From positions 682,001 to 746,000 of the forward strand of contig NZ_LN884299.1 of NCBI RefSeq assembly GCF_001403875.1: 64,000 nucleotides of DNA, given 5' to 3'. The first letter of the stretch is position 1. Each line of letters starts with the position of its first letter. Made by a program: the position numbers and the translations under genes. Shown in pieces: positions 1 to 9,047 of the stretch. The stretch is from Paenibacillus ihumii. GTDB taxonomy: Bacteria > Bacillota > Bacilli > Paenibacillales > Paenibacillaceae. The notes under the pieces were generated by a model. It did no database searches and had not been told where the DNA came from. It saw only the letters and a list, made by a program, of their open reading frames with translations.

Positions 1-1039
1 GATTGTATCCATCCAGCAGCGCCTACAATTCCCTGCGCCGCTCAGCGGCCTGGCGAACAGCAGCTTCAACAGAGTCATAATTCAATCTCGCCCATTCCCT
101 GTATTGCGGATAGATCATTCCAGTCGCAATGAGCAGGCGCAGCTCGCTCTCCTTAGGCATCGCGGACAGATCCTGCTTCAGCGGATTGTAGGCGCAGGCA
201 TCCAGCGGAGTGCCTTTGTAGAACACAGCCAAGCTGACGCCAGGTTGATACCACTCCTCAGCGACGCCGAGCTTCGCCAGTCGCTCTCTTTGCTGCTGGG
301 CGGACTGATGCGCGTATCCCATGTACAGCTCGTTGCCGTAAATCGCATATATTTTATAAGCCGCCTGGCTGCGGGCAATCTCCTTGAAGCCTGCGGCAAT
401 CGCCTCAAGCTCCTCGCGTGCCCACGCCTGCTCCTCCGCAGTCCCGGTGTCCAGAATCTGCAGAAGCGAGGCGATCCGCTCGTCCTCCTTCACGGGCGCG
501 AGACGGTGAACCAAAGAGGCGTCCTGGAGCTCCAGCAGGCTCCCCTTGATCCACTGCAGGAGCGAGGGCCCCGATTCCGCAGAAGAAGTCCCTCCTGGAT
601 CGGTGACATTCTGTCTGCTCTTCTCAAGGAAGCGCTGAAACCAGCCCTGAATCATGCCCTTGAGTGTAAACGCAGCCGGCTTCTTCGTACCCACCGCTCG
701 GGCCGAACCCTTCTCCGCCTTGATATATTCATTTTCCGTAAAACGTAAAGCTTTAACTTTCTCCTTGATCTGGTTGTCGATATGCTCTGCCTGCTTTGTG
801 ATCTCCAGCAGCAGCCCGCTGACATCACGCGCAGCAGCCCGTACATGGTGCTCAGAAGAATCAGTATAAGTCGCCTCAACATCGCTAATGAGCCGGCGCA
901 GCTCTCTGGACATTCCCGTTATTCCGTTCTCCATCGTGCGCTCCAAACGCTCCAGGTCACGCGCCAAGCCCCCAACTCGACCAGGATCCACTTGATACAA
1001 GCATCTCCAACCCCATTTCAGGTAAATATTGGTGGTCAT
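1..1039 (-). pseudogene. Polymorphic toxin, N-terminal part, cut by an in-frame stop
   Basis: The readable part (about 338 residues, stop TAG at 23-25) is highly similar to the first 325 residues of the toxin at 59697-62162. It has the same WXG100-like helical start, the same central region and the same upstream DNA. In the paralogue the reading continues RRREMQALLDEYN; here it is RREL, stop, then ALLDGYN in the same frame to the window edge. A single CAG to TAG change therefore ended the gene, and coding-like sequence continues past it. The start is unclear: ATG at 1039 gives MTTNIYLKWG, while the GTG near 990 matches the GTG proposed for the paralogue. The N-terminus probably served for export, by analogy with WXG100/LXG effectors. 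What lies to the left is not visible. Confidence 0.8.
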
Positions 1040-1148
1040 ATTTTACCAAAATACCTGTTTATAAGAAATATATCCGTATTCCTATAAGAGGCGGAATAGC
1101 AATAGGTTATTGTAATCCATATAAATCCTTAATTTGAAATAAATAAGA

Positions 1149-1175
1149 AAAAGATACCGCAAAAGGTGTCTTCAA
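1149..1175 (-). terminator. Rho-independent terminator after the deacetylase gene
   Basis: On the minus strand AAGACACC, a six-base loop and GGTATCTT form a stem followed by TTTCTTATTT. It lies downstream of the deacetylase stop at 1305. A similar hairpin with a T-run sits at the equivalent place upstream of the paralogous toxin (62270-62295), so it may belong to the duplicated toxin flank. Confidence 0.6.
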
Positions 1176-1304
1176 TCCTAAATTCCTATCATAATTACAG
1201 GATTTAGGCCCTTGGAAATGGGCATTTTCTCCATATGCTGACATACAGGCTGTACTTCTTCCTCGCTACCAGCAAGAGACAGGCAGCTGCATACCCGGGC
1301 TGTA

Positions 1305-2219
1305 TTACCTCTTCACCAGCTCCCATACAAGCCGGAGGCTCGCCCTTACCCGGGAACGCCGCAGCCTCTCCTGTACATAACGATAGTCCGCCAATTCCAC
1401 CCGGGCGTCCCGCATTGCGTAAGCGAAATCATCATCAAACAGCAAACGAAACTCCCACACCCGCTTCTCCCAATCGGGAATATGCTCCACCATCCATGCA
1501 TCTTCCCTTCCCGGGTGAAAATACGTCTCGCTTACGCCGGGCGGAAGCCTGTAGAGCTTCCCGATCATGGATCGCTTGAAGCTGTCGTATGTCTCCCCGG
1601 CCTGCCGGCCGAAGGGATGCGACAGCAGGTAATCGGGAATCGGCACCCCCAGCGTATCCGCCAGTGCGGCGGCACGCGCTACCGGACGCTCGATGCCGGA
1701 CAGCGAGCTAAGAAGCGGATCCTCTTTATAAATGTAACGGAAGAACCTCGCCGGCAGGCCCCACCGCGCTGCCTTCCAGAACATCAGCGGCAGCAGGCTG
1801 CGCCCCGTTGCCATGCCGTACAGGCTGCCCATGTGATTATCAACATGGCTGAGCGTTATCCCTGCCCGGTTAACCCGTTCGTACTGAGCATCCAGCTCCT
1901 TGGCCACCGCTTGAGCACGCGCCTTCTGCTCAAACTCTCTTACGGTCATATGCTGATACCCGCTCTCATCCTGAAGCGATGCATCGCCGGTTAGACTCGC
2001 CCAGCGCAGCGCCGGGAATTCGCTGGTCAGCGTGAGGTGGAGCCCGATATTGGGCTGCCGCCGACGCGCGCCCCAGGCTGCGGCTTCTTCAAAGCCGGGA
2101 GCTGTCGCCATCATGGTTGCCGAGGAGGCTTTGCCTTCCTCCAGCAAATGCATGATGGCCTGATTCATGGCCGTGCTTTGTCCGAAATCATCGCAGTTGA
2201 TAATCAACTTTTTATTCAT
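1305..2219 (-). CDS. YdjC/ChbG-family carbohydrate deacetylase
   Basis: This 304-residue protein belongs to the YdjC/ChbG family, metal-dependent deacetylases that remove acetyl groups from N-acetylated oligosaccharides such as chitobiose. The N-terminus has the family signature KLIINCDDFGQS, whose Asp pair helps bind the metal. HVDNHMGSLYG near residue 125 supplies metal His residues, and LSHPFGRQ and ETYFHPG follow in the C-terminal half. There is no signal peptide, so it should act in the cytoplasm. Its ATG overlaps the stop of the upstream transporter gene by 4 bases (ATGA), so the two are translationally coupled; the pair suggests uptake followed by deacetylation of an amino-sugar oligosaccharide. 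The family is clear; the exact substrate is not. Confidence 0.88.
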   Translation of the reverse strand: MNKKLIINCDDFGQSTAMNQAIMHLLEEGKASSATMMATAPGFEEAAAWGARRRQPNIGLHLTLTSEFPALRWASLTGDASLQDESGYQHMTVREFEQKARAQAVAKELDAQYERVNRAGITLSHVDNHMGSLYGMATGRSLLPLMFWKAARWGLPARFFRYIYKEDPLLSSLSGIERPVARAAALADTLGVPIPDYLLSHPFGRQAGETYDSFKRSMIGKLYRLPPGVSETYFHPGREDAWMVEHIPDWEKRVWEFRLLFDDDFAYAMRDARVELADYRYVQERLRRSRVRASLRLVWELVKR

Positions 2220-3526
2220 GGCTGCCGTGGCTCCCCTCCGTCCTGTGTTCCCGAAAAGTCAAATTTCACCGAATACGATATTATAACGGATATTAGCAGC
2301 AAGCATAGCGGCACAGCGCTAATCAGCCATTGGAACACCAGCTCCGGCGCAGGCCCCGGGCGCTCCCCGCTCTCATAGCCGAAGGCCAGGCCGACCACAA
2401 AAAAGGCCAGCGCCGAAATCAATCCGCTCGACCGCGTAATGAATCCGCTTACAGCAGTGTAGATGCCCTCTCTCCTTAAGCCGGTTTTGGCCGCATCCTC
2501 GTCGATGATTCGTCCTCCCACCAGCGCCGGAGTCACCAGGAAGCCGGCCAGGCCAAAGCCGAACACGATGCCCGCAAGCATGCCGCTGGCCAAATCATGC
2601 CCGAACCAGAGAGGGATGACCGATAGCCCGTAAGCGGCCAGCGATAGACGCCAAGCCCTGACGCCGTTCATGCTTCGAATGATCCAGTACCATAAGAATA
2701 CCATAGGAATAACCGATACGAACACAGAAGCCAGCAGGATAGAGACCGAGGCCTCCGAAATATGCAGGACGTATTTGGCGTAAAAAGGAATGATCGAGCT
2801 GACAAGACCATTCACAGTTTGCGCAAATGAATTGGCGATATTGAATACCCAGAACTTCTTATTCCGCAGCGTCTCCCGAAAAGCGGCCACCAGCCTTAAC
2901 GGCTCCCCTTGGCCCGTGTCCCCGCTCTCCCGCACGCTCATCATACACAGGAACATGAATACAGCGAATACGCCGGCGTAAACGATAGCCATATTGGAAA
3001 AGCCGATTGCCGTGAAAAGAATAGGCGTTAGCGCAGTTCCGACAAGCAGCGCCGCAACCTGGTAGCCCTGCTGGATCGCAGAGGCTTTGGCGCGAAGGCT
3101 GTCTCCGCGAAACAGCTCCGGGAACAGGGCCCCGTAATTCACCCACAGCACGGTAGCTGCGGCCTCAAAAAGAATAAGCATGATCAGGAACCAGATGAAC
3201 AGCCCCTGCTCCGTTAATCCATCGGGAGGGGAGAATACCAGGACGAAACACAGCATGAAAAGAGGCATCGCCCCGAATACCCATGGCCTGCGGCGGCCAT
3301 AACGAGTACGCGTCCGATCCGACCAATACCCGAATAACGGGTTGTTCACGGCATCCCAGATCAGAAAAACCGTTCGGGCCAACGTAGCCAGTCCAATGCC
3401 CAGCCCCAGCTTCTCCACATAGAAATAGCTGTAGAACGAGCTGAAGGCCTGACTCGGCACCATCATTGCAAACATCCCCAACGCAAATGCGTACGGTGAG
3501 TTGATCCATTTCCCTTCTACACGCAT
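2216..3526 (-). CDS. MFS sugar transporter, GPH-like
   Basis: About 436 residues with roughly 12 membrane segments, resembling glycoside-pentoside-hexuronide:cation symporters. The loop DRTRTRYGRRRPW after the second or third helix and the early VNNPLFGYWSD motif are typical of this group. I start it at the ATG at 3526 (MRVEGKWINS) because GGGAG lies about ten bases upstream. The frame is open further upstream to 3628, but that part (MHRWVHFCW) is not membrane-like and has no ribosome site. It is probably co-transcribed with the YdjC-type deacetylase, whose start it overlaps, and would import the sugar that enzyme processes. Substrate unknown. Confidence 0.85.
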   Translation of the reverse strand: MRVEGKWINSPYAFALGMFAMMVPSQAFSSFYSYFYVEKLGLGIGLATLARTVFLIWDAVNNPLFGYWSDRTRTRYGRRRPWVFGAMPLFMLCFVLVFSPPDGLTEQGLFIWFLIMLILFEAAATVLWVNYGALFPELFRGDSLRAKASAIQQGYQVAALLVGTALTPILFTAIGFSNMAIVYAGVFAVFMFLCMMSVRESGDTGQGEPLRLVAAFRETLRNKKFWVFNIANSFAQTVNGLVSSIIPFYAKYVLHISEASVSILLASVFVSVIPMVFLWYWIIRSMNGVRAWRLSLAAYGLSVIPLWFGHDLASGMLAGIVFGFGLAGFLVTPALVGGRIIDEDAAKTGLRREGIYTAVSGFITRSSGLISALAFFVVGLAFGYESGERPGPAPELVFQWLISAVPLCLLLISVIISYSVKFDFSGTQDGGEPRQP

Positions 3527-3753
3527 GTCCCCACACTCCCGCAGAGTAAATAAGTGCCCGAGGCGAAACAACTCAATCGAAGAAGCACCGTGCAAAATAC
3601 CCCAACAAAAATGCACCCATCGATGCAATCAGCGATCCCGCCTGAGCTGTGCGATCCGATTACACGATTACACCGATTACACCGATACTGCCAAATGCAG
3701 GCAGGTCTTAGTGGTTCCACGGTTTGACGACGCCGAGCAGCCCGCCTTAGGAA

Positions 3754-3790
3754 ATCAATCAAGCGATCCTGGCAGGATCGCTTGATTGAT
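3754..3790. terminator. Long perfect hairpin between the ssu operon end and the sugar transporter
   Basis: Two 17-base arms (3754-3770 and 3774-3790) are perfect inverse complements around a GGC loop. There is no strong T-run on either side. It lies downstream of ssuB (minus strand) and upstream of the transporter, and most likely ends or stabilises the ssu transcript. Confidence 0.55.
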
Positions 3791-3871
3791 GAATGATTCC
3801 GTATGGAGCGGGCATGCTTCATTTCTATGCATGCTGCTTTATTTTTAGAACCGGACAAGCCGGGAGGAACA

Positions 3872-4807
3872 TCAGATATCGTATAAAGGAACATGGGGAC
3901 CACGCTGCTCCCGATCATCCCGGGCCAGTACCCGGTCAAGGATGACCTGTTCAAAATGGGCAAAGCCCGCATCCCGATTCCGCGGCCGGGCCAGCGCAAT
4001 TCGCAGATCCAGGGCAATCTGCCCTTCCTCGATCAGAATAACCCGGTCCGCCAGCGCCACCGCCTCGCTCACGTCATGCGTGACCATGACGGCCGTAAAG
4101 CCCTGCTGCCTCCATAGATGCTCGATCAGGCGCTGCATCTCGATGCGGGTTAGCGCATCAAGGGCCCCAAGCGGCTCATCAAACAGCAGCAGCCGCGGAT
4201 GGCCGACCAGCGCCCGGGCCAGGGCAACCCGCTGGCGCTGGCCCCCGGACAGCACGGACGGCCACTCGCCCGCCCGGTCTGCCAGCCCGACCAGCTTCAG
4301 GGCTTCATAGGCGCGCCGCTCGGGATCGTCTGACCCAGAGCCGGTCAGGCCCAGCTTCACATTGTCCAGCACGGTATTCCAGGGCAGCAGGCGCGAATCC
4401 TGGAACATGAATCTTGCAGCAGGGTGAATGCCGCGAACCTCCTGTCCCGCCACCCTTAACGAGCCGCTGCTCGCCTGGTCGAGCCCTGACAGGAGGCGAA
4501 GCAGCGTGCTTTTCCCGCAGCCGCTCTGGCCGACGATGGCGACGAAGCTGCCGGGCTCCACCGCAAGCTGGAGGCTCCGCAGCACCTGCTTGCTGCCAAA
4601 CTGCTTGGACACCGCGTCCAGCTCAATCGCTACGCCGTTCAAGGGCGGGCTGTCCTGCAGAACACCCTTCCTGCTCTCGTCTGCTTCAGCCGGGTGGGAC
4701 GCCTCTTCCGGCGGCGCATCCAGGTATGGCTCCCCGTGCGCCTCCTTTCTCAGGCGCTCTTGAATGGCGAGCCTTCCTTGGCGAAGTGCGGATGCCATCT
4801 CAGCCAC
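3872..4807 (-). CDS. ssuB: Alkanesulfonate ABC transporter, ATP-binding protein
   Basis: A 311-residue ABC ATPase of the nitrate/sulfonate/taurine importer family. Walker A GQSGCGKS is near residues 93-100, the ABC signature LSGGQRQR near 186-193, Walker [13 protein letters not shown] near 206-217, and the H-loop reads VMVTHD. It powers sulfonate uptake through SsuC. It is the last gene of ssuA-ssuD-ssuC-ssuB and overlaps ssuC by 58 bases, so the first 50 or so residues, rich in Pro, Glu and Ala, are an unusual N-terminal extension. A later start just before [10 protein letters not shown] is possible. The operon context supports the alkanesulfonate assignment over taurine or nitrate. Confidence 0.9.
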   Translation of the reverse strand: MAEMASALRQGRLAIQERLRKEAHGEPYLDAPPEEASHPAEADESRKGVLQDSPPLNGVAIELDAVSKQFGSKQVLRSLQLAVEPGSFVAIVGQSGCGKSTLLRLLSGLDQASSGSLRVAGQEVRGIHPAARFMFQDSRLLPWNTVLDNVKLGLTGSGSDDPERRAYEALKLVGLADRAGEWPSVLSGGQRQRVALARALVGHPRLLLFDEPLGALDALTRIEMQRLIEHLWRQQGFTAVMVTHDVSEAVALADRVILIEEGQIALDLRIALARPRNRDAGFAHFEQVILDRVLARDDREQRGPHVPLYDI

Positions 4808-5550
4808 CTCCTCTCAAAGCCTTTGGCCATCAAGTCCGACAGTTTACCGAGCAGCGCATACAGCAGAATGCTGAGCACCACGACGTCCAGCTGGAAGAAC
4901 TCCCGCGCATTCATCGCCATATATCCGATGCCCGAATTGGCGGCGATCGTCTCGGCCACGATCAACGTCAGCCACATGATGCCGAGCGCGAAGCGGAAGC
5001 CGACCAGTATCGACGGCAGCGCGCCGGGCAGAATAACCCGCCGGTACAGCTGCCAGTGGCGCAGCCCGTACACCTGCCCCATTTCAATCAGACTTGGATC
5101 GACCGAACGAATCCCGTGCAGCGTATTAATGTACATCGGGAAGAACACGCCCAGCGCGACGAGAAATATCCGCCCCTCTTCCCCGATGCCAAACCAGGCG
5201 ATCACCAGCGGGATCATGGCCAAATGCGGAACATTCCGGATCATTTGTATCGTGGAATCCGTCAGCTTCTCCGACAGCGGAATAACCCCGTTAAGCAGCC
5301 CGAGAATAAAGCCGAGCAAGCCGCCGATGACAAAGCCGAGCAGCGCTCTCCAGGTACTGATGCCAATCGCCGCCGCCAGCTCCCCGTTCGTCGTCAATTT
5401 CCAGCCTGCCTGGAACACCTCAAGCGGCGACGGCAGCGTGCGCTCGGGCATCAACCCTGTGCTGCCGAGCATCTGCCAGGCGACCAGAATGAACAGCGGG
5501 ATATACCAAGGCAGCGCCTGTATGAGCCATTTTCTCTTGATCTTCTGCAT
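4750..5550 (-). CDS. ssuC: Alkanesulfonate ABC transporter permease
   Basis: This 266-residue integral membrane protein has the binding-protein-dependent permease fold, with about six helices starting at [12 protein letters not shown]. The cytoplasmic coupling loop near residues 170-195 reads [12 protein letters not shown] then ILPGALPSI, the EAA-type motif that docks on the ATPase. It forms the channel for aliphatic sulfonates. It lies 16 bases after ssuD and overlaps ssuB, as expected for a tightly coupled ssu operon. Confidence 0.92.
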   Translation of the reverse strand: MQKIKRKWLIQALPWYIPLFILVAWQMLGSTGLMPERTLPSPLEVFQAGWKLTTNGELAAAIGISTWRALLGFVIGGLLGFILGLLNGVIPLSEKLTDSTIQMIRNVPHLAMIPLVIAWFGIGEEGRIFLVALGVFFPMYINTLHGIRSVDPSLIEMGQVYGLRHWQLYRRVILPGALPSILVGFRFALGIMWLTLIVAETIAANSGIGYMAMNAREFFQLDVVVLSILLYALLGKLSDLMAKGFERRWLRWHPHFAKEGSPFKSA

Positions 5551-5566
5551 CCATATCGACTCTCCC

Positions 5567-6712
5567 TTAATGTGCCAATGCCTTCGGTGTAGGCCGCACG
5601 TTGTTTGCTATAAGCTCGCCGAACGGGCTGATGGAGGACGGCCCCGCCGCCTGGGTTCTTTGCTGGAGCGGCAGGAGCGGGAACAGCAGCTCCGCTACGC
5701 GGTAGGCCTCCTCCAAATGAGGGTAGCCCGAGAATATGAACGTCTCGATCCCTAATTCCGCATACTCCTTCATCCGCTCGGCGATGATTTCCGGAGTGCC
5801 GACCAGAGCCGTGCCGGCACCGCCGCGAACGAGGCCGATTCCTGCCCATAGATTCGGGCTGACCTCCAGCTGCTCCTTGCTGCCGCCATGCAGCGTAGAC
5901 ATCCGCTTCTGCCCAACCGAATCGAAGCGGGCAAAAATGCGCTGCGCCGCCGCGATCGTCTCCTCATCCAGATGCTTGATGAGATCATGGGCCGCAGCCC
6001 AAGCCTCGTCCTCCGTCTCCCGGACAATGACATGAAGGCGGATGCCGAAGCGAATCGTCCGGCCACGCGCTTCAGCCAGCCTGCGCATCTCGGCGATCTT
6101 CTTCGCAACCTCGGCCGGCGGCTCGCCCCAGGTCAAGTAGACGTCGACGTGATCCGCGGCAACCTGCAGCGCCGCCTCCGATGAGCCGCCGAACCACAGC
6201 GGCGGATGAGGCTGCTGAATGCCAGGGTACAGAATATGCCCGCCTTCGACCCGCAAATGCTTGCCTTCATAATCGACGTTCTCCCCGGACAGCTCCCGCC
6301 GCCAAATATCCAGGAATTCATGCGTCAGCTCATAGCGGGCGGAATGCTCCAGGAACAGGCCGTCACCGGCCAGCTCCACCGGATCACCCCCGGCCACAAC
6401 GTTCAGCAGCAGCCTGCCATTCGAAATGCGATCCAGCGTTGCAGCCATCCGCGCCGCCAGCGTCGGCGACGTAAGCCCCGGGCGAAGCGCGACGAGAAAC
6501 TTCAGGCGCTGCGTAACAGGCACCAGCGAGGAGGCGACTACCCACGGATCCTCGCAGGAGCTCCCCGTTGGAATCAATACGCCCTCATAGCCAAGCCGGT
6601 CGGCAGCCCCGGCAATCTGCTGCATATAGTGAAGGTCCACGGCACGCGCGCCTTGGCTGGTCCCCAGATAACGCCCATCTCCATGGGTCGGTATGAACCA
6701 AAATACTTTCAT
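5567..6712 (-). CDS. ssuD: FMNH2-dependent alkanesulfonate monooxygenase
   Basis: A 381-residue bacterial-luciferase-like TIM-barrel flavoprotein that closely follows SsuD throughout ([17 protein letters not shown] at the start, then [35 protein letters not shown] and [15 protein letters not shown]). It uses reduced FMN and oxygen to split the C-S bond of alkanesulfonates, giving an aldehyde and sulfite. The FMN reductase partner SsuE is not in the window, so another reductase must supply FMNH2. It lies between ssuA and ssuC on the same strand. Confidence 0.95.
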   Translation of the reverse strand: MKVFWFIPTHGDGRYLGTSQGARAVDLHYMQQIAGAADRLGYEGVLIPTGSSCEDPWVVASSLVPVTQRLKFLVALRPGLTSPTLAARMAATLDRISNGRLLLNVVAGGDPVELAGDGLFLEHSARYELTHEFLDIWRRELSGENVDYEGKHLRVEGGHILYPGIQQPHPPLWFGGSSEAALQVAADHVDVYLTWGEPPAEVAKKIAEMRRLAEARGRTIRFGIRLHVIVRETEDEAWAAAHDLIKHLDEETIAAAQRIFARFDSVGQKRMSTLHGGSKEQLEVSPNLWAGIGLVRGGAGTALVGTPEIIAERMKEYAELGIETFIFSGYPHLEEAYRVAELLFPLLPLQQRTQAAGPSSISPFGELIANNVRPTPKALAH

Positions 6713-6748
6713 TCTCGTCTCCTCCTTGATCCGTGCCTGTGCACGTGT

Positions 6749-7804
6749 TTATTTCAAAATCGCCTCATGAATGTCCAGCTTGTCCGGGATCAGCCCCAGC
6801 TCATGGAAGGTATCAGCTATCGACTGCTGGGCCTGAATCACCTCCTCGTCGATCTGCTGAACGCCATAGCCCCGGCGCCCTGCAGCCAGCTCAAGCGATT
6901 CGACGTCAATGCCAAGCTGGGGCGACAGCTTCTCGGCCAGCTCCCGCGGATGCTCCTTGGACCAGGCATCGATCTTATCGGCCTCCTCCAGAAGAAGCTC
7001 CACAAGATCTGGATACTTCTCGGCAAACTCGCGGGTCGCCAGGTAAAACTCATGATTGGAGACGACGCCCTCCCCATTGGCGATCACCCTGCCCCCCGTT
7101 GCCGTCTCAGCAGCAGCGAGGAAGGGATCCCAGATCACCCAGGCATCCACGCTTCCTTTCTCGAATGCGGCGCGGGCATCGGCGGGCGGCAGGTATTTTA
7201 CATCGACATCTTTATAAGCGACGCCGTTCTCCTCCAGCTGCTTCACCAGCAAATAATGAACATTCGAGCCTTTATTGAGGACAATGGTCTTCCCCTTCAG
7301 CTCAGCGACAGATTGAAGCGGTGAATCTTTCGGGACGATGATCCCCTCGCTTCGGGGACTGGCCGGCTCATGCGCCAGATAAACCAGCTTAGCGCCAGCC
7401 GCCTGGGCAAAAATCGGCGGCGCCTCCCCCGCATGCCCGACATCGATGCTTCCCACGTTCAACGCTTCAAGCAATTGCGGGCCGCCCGGGAATTCCGTCC
7501 ATTCGATCTTGATATTTCGCTCCTCCTCCAGACGGCGATCCAGCGCTCCGTCCGCTTTCAGAATATTGATCGTCCCATACTTCTGATATCCGATGCGGAT
7601 CGTTATATCCCTCGTCTCAGACGGCGCATCCGCCGACGCTGGGTTCGATGAATTCGGGGCAGCTGCTCCTTCCGAGACCGGCCTCCCCTCCGGCGACCCG
7701 CCACCTCCACTTCCATTGCAGGCGGATAATACAACCGCCAGAAGCAATGCTGAAGCTGCCGCGATAACCCCCCGCGCTGTCCGTTTGGACCTTCTCTTTT
7801 CCAT
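6749..7804 (-). CDS. ssuA: Alkanesulfonate-binding lipoprotein
   Basis: About 351 residues. The N-terminus has a basic start, a hydrophobic stretch and the lipobox LSAC with the lipidated Cys near residue 29, followed by a Gly/Ser/Pro-rich linker. The mature part is a periplasmic-binding-protein fold of the nitrate/sulfonate class (IRIGYQKYGTINILKADG, WVIWDPFLAAAE). It captures sulfonates at the membrane surface. I choose the ATG at 7804 because AGGGGGAG lies about eight bases upstream; an in-frame ATG at 7852 adds 16 non-signal residues. It is the first gene of the ssu operon and follows an attenuator-like leader. Confidence 0.92.
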   Translation of the reverse strand: MEKRRSKRTARGVIAAASALLLAVVLSACNGSGGGGSPEGRPVSEGAAAPNSSNPASADAPSETRDITIRIGYQKYGTINILKADGALDRRLEEERNIKIEWTEFPGGPQLLEALNVGSIDVGHAGEAPPIFAQAAGAKLVYLAHEPASPRSEGIIVPKDSPLQSVAELKGKTIVLNKGSNVHYLLVKQLEENGVAYKDVDVKYLPPADARAAFEKGSVDAWVIWDPFLAAAETATGGRVIANGEGVVSNHEFYLATREFAEKYPDLVELLLEEADKIDAWSKEHPRELAEKLSPQLGIDVESLELAAGRRGYGVQQIDEEVIQAQQSIADTFHELGLIPDKLDIHEAILK

Positions 7805-7873
7805 ATCCAGCTCTCCCCCTTCTCTCCTCTTCCTCATCTGCCATAGCATCAAAAAACAATCAAATCATCCCTG

Positions 7874-7935
7874 AAAAACACAAAGGTCCCCCTGATCGAA
7901 AGGCAGGTACATGCCCCTGTTCGATAAGAGAGACC
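7874..7935 (-). terminator. Intrinsic terminator inside the ssu leader (attenuator)
   Basis: On the minus strand an eight-pair outer stem (7928-7935 with 7885-7892), an inner perfect six-pair stem ATCGAA/TTCGAT and a CAGG/CCTG tip are followed by TTTGTGTTTTT (7884-7874). It lies about 70 bases before the ssuA start and after the promoter, so it would stop transcription before the operon. Just upstream, GACC-GCCGGA-GGGTC can pair with the 5-prime arm instead, a plausible competing fold. I do not recognise an S-box or T-box. Confidence 0.65.
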
Positions 7936-8001
7936 CTCCGGCGGTCCGGTAAAGTCGATTTAATTCAATTAATTCACATCAACTAACTTGGATTATTGTG
8001 T

Positions 8002-8030
8002 ATGTTATCACTGGAATAAAGAGGTGTCAA
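8002..8030 (-). promoter_or_regulatory. Sigma-A-type promoter of the ssu operon
   Basis: Reading the minus strand, TTGACA (8030-8025), a 17-base spacer and TAACAT (8007-8002) form a near-consensus promoter. Transcription would start near 7995, giving a leader of about 190 bases before ssuA. The terminator at 7874-7935 lies within that leader. Confidence 0.65.
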
Positions 8031-8219
8031 GAATTAAAAATTTATGAGTATGCCCTTCCTTTTTATGCATCGCCTTTCGAGTTAGAGCTGTTTATTCGTC
8101 TGGAACCATATTGTAAGGCGTCGTGAAGCATTGCTATCTTTGTGCGCACACCCTATAACCAACGCCATATTATACCTATAAGATAGGCAATTATAAATTA
8201 AGAAAGGGATATATTTTCT

Positions 8220-8873
8220 ATGATCTATACCGCTCTTGGCGATTCGATTACATTCGGGGAGAATGCCTCCTCCTTTACTAAAGCTTATCCGCAATTAGCC
8301 GTGTCGATGGCCCGTGCATCTGACTCCGGGAGGATTGTAGGATATGTGCTGGCTCAGCCCGGCTGGAGCACCTATGATCTGCTGGATGCCGCAGTATGGC
8401 AGGGCGCCCCCGTGATCAGCCGTTCTGCCGTCGTCTCGGTCTGGATCGGAGGCGTGGATTTGGCAAATGCGGCTCTGTCTGCGCTTACCAGCAAGCAAAC
8501 TCTAGATCCAAAACCATTTGTAGCTCGTTATAAACAAAATTTGCACGCGATCCTGACTCAGATTAAAAATACCAGCCATGCTCGAATCCTCTGCTGCACG
8601 CAATATAATCCTTTTCCGAACAGCCCGCTGGCCGCCAAAGCGATCGTCGGCTTGAATCAATCGACGAAAGAGGTTGCCCAAAGCTATAACGCGAAGGTCG
8701 TCCCCGTCCATAAATGGTTCGAAGGCAAACAAGACCAGCTGATTTATGGATATCGCAAAGGGAAGATTGAGGATGCCTTGGGCGGCTTCCTGCCCATCCA
8801 TCCCAATGACCGGGGCCATCACGTGGTCGCGAAAGGCCTGGTTCCTTATCTTGGGGCGGGAAAGAACATCTGA
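8220..8873 (+). CDS. SGNH/GDSL-type hydrolase
   Basis: A 217-residue protein of the SGNH hydrolase superfamily, which cleaves esters or acetyl groups on lipids or carbohydrates. Block I is IYTALGDSITFGENAS with the nucleophile Ser near residue 9. The Gly block is VWIGGVDLANA, where the usual Asn after GG is replaced by Val-Asp. The C-terminal Asp-His block is PIHPNDRGHHVVAKGL. There is no signal peptide, so it is probably cytoplasmic. It stands alone on the plus strand, divergent from the ssu operon, with AAAGGG upstream of its ATG. The exact substrate cannot be told. Confidence 0.85.
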   Translation: MIYTALGDSITFGENASSFTKAYPQLAVSMARASDSGRIVGYVLAQPGWSTYDLLDAAVWQGAPVISRSAVVSVWIGGVDLANAALSALTSKQTLDPKPFVARYKQNLHAILTQIKNTSHARILCCTQYNPFPNSPLAAKAIVGLNQSTKEVAQSYNAKVVPVHKWFEGKQDQLIYGYRKGKIEDALGGFLPIHPNDRGHHVVAKGLVPYLGAGKNI

Positions 8874-8918
8874 TATCCGGTATGTGACCTTGGCATTTGT
8901 ACGCTCGGCGTGCGCCTA

Positions 8919-9047
8919 CTATTTGCTCACTCTTCCTTCCCTGGTGCACAATTGTTCCAGGCCGCGCACAAGCAAGAGCAGGTGTAGCAGCAGGAGTCGA
9001 TGCCGCAGCATCTCATCGCTAATGCGATCCAGCCGTGTCCGGAGCAC
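8919..9047 (-). CDS. Small Leu-rich protein coupled to kimA
   Basis: A 42-codon frame starts at a GTG that shares one base with the kimA stop (TAGTG) and ends at TAG 8919-8921. The product reads VLRTRLDRISDEMLRHR, then LLLLHLLLLVRGLEQL and a polar tail, so it is an amphipathic, Leu-rich helix of the size of small regulatory peptides. No family is recognised. The overlap argues for translation coupled to kimA, but without a separate ribosome site it could be a chance frame. Confidence 0.35.
   Translation of the reverse strand: MLRTRLDRISDEMLRHRLLLLHLLLLVRGLEQLCTREGRVSK

Noticed and set aside
4414..5755. Long plus-strand frames under ssuB and ssuC
   Set aside because: High-GC antisense frames of well-recognised ssu genes.
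7885..8000. SAM (S-box) riboswitch in the ssu leader
   Set aside because: CTTATC and GGAGGG occur on the minus strand, but in the wrong order, and the GCAACC and kink-turn blocks are missing.
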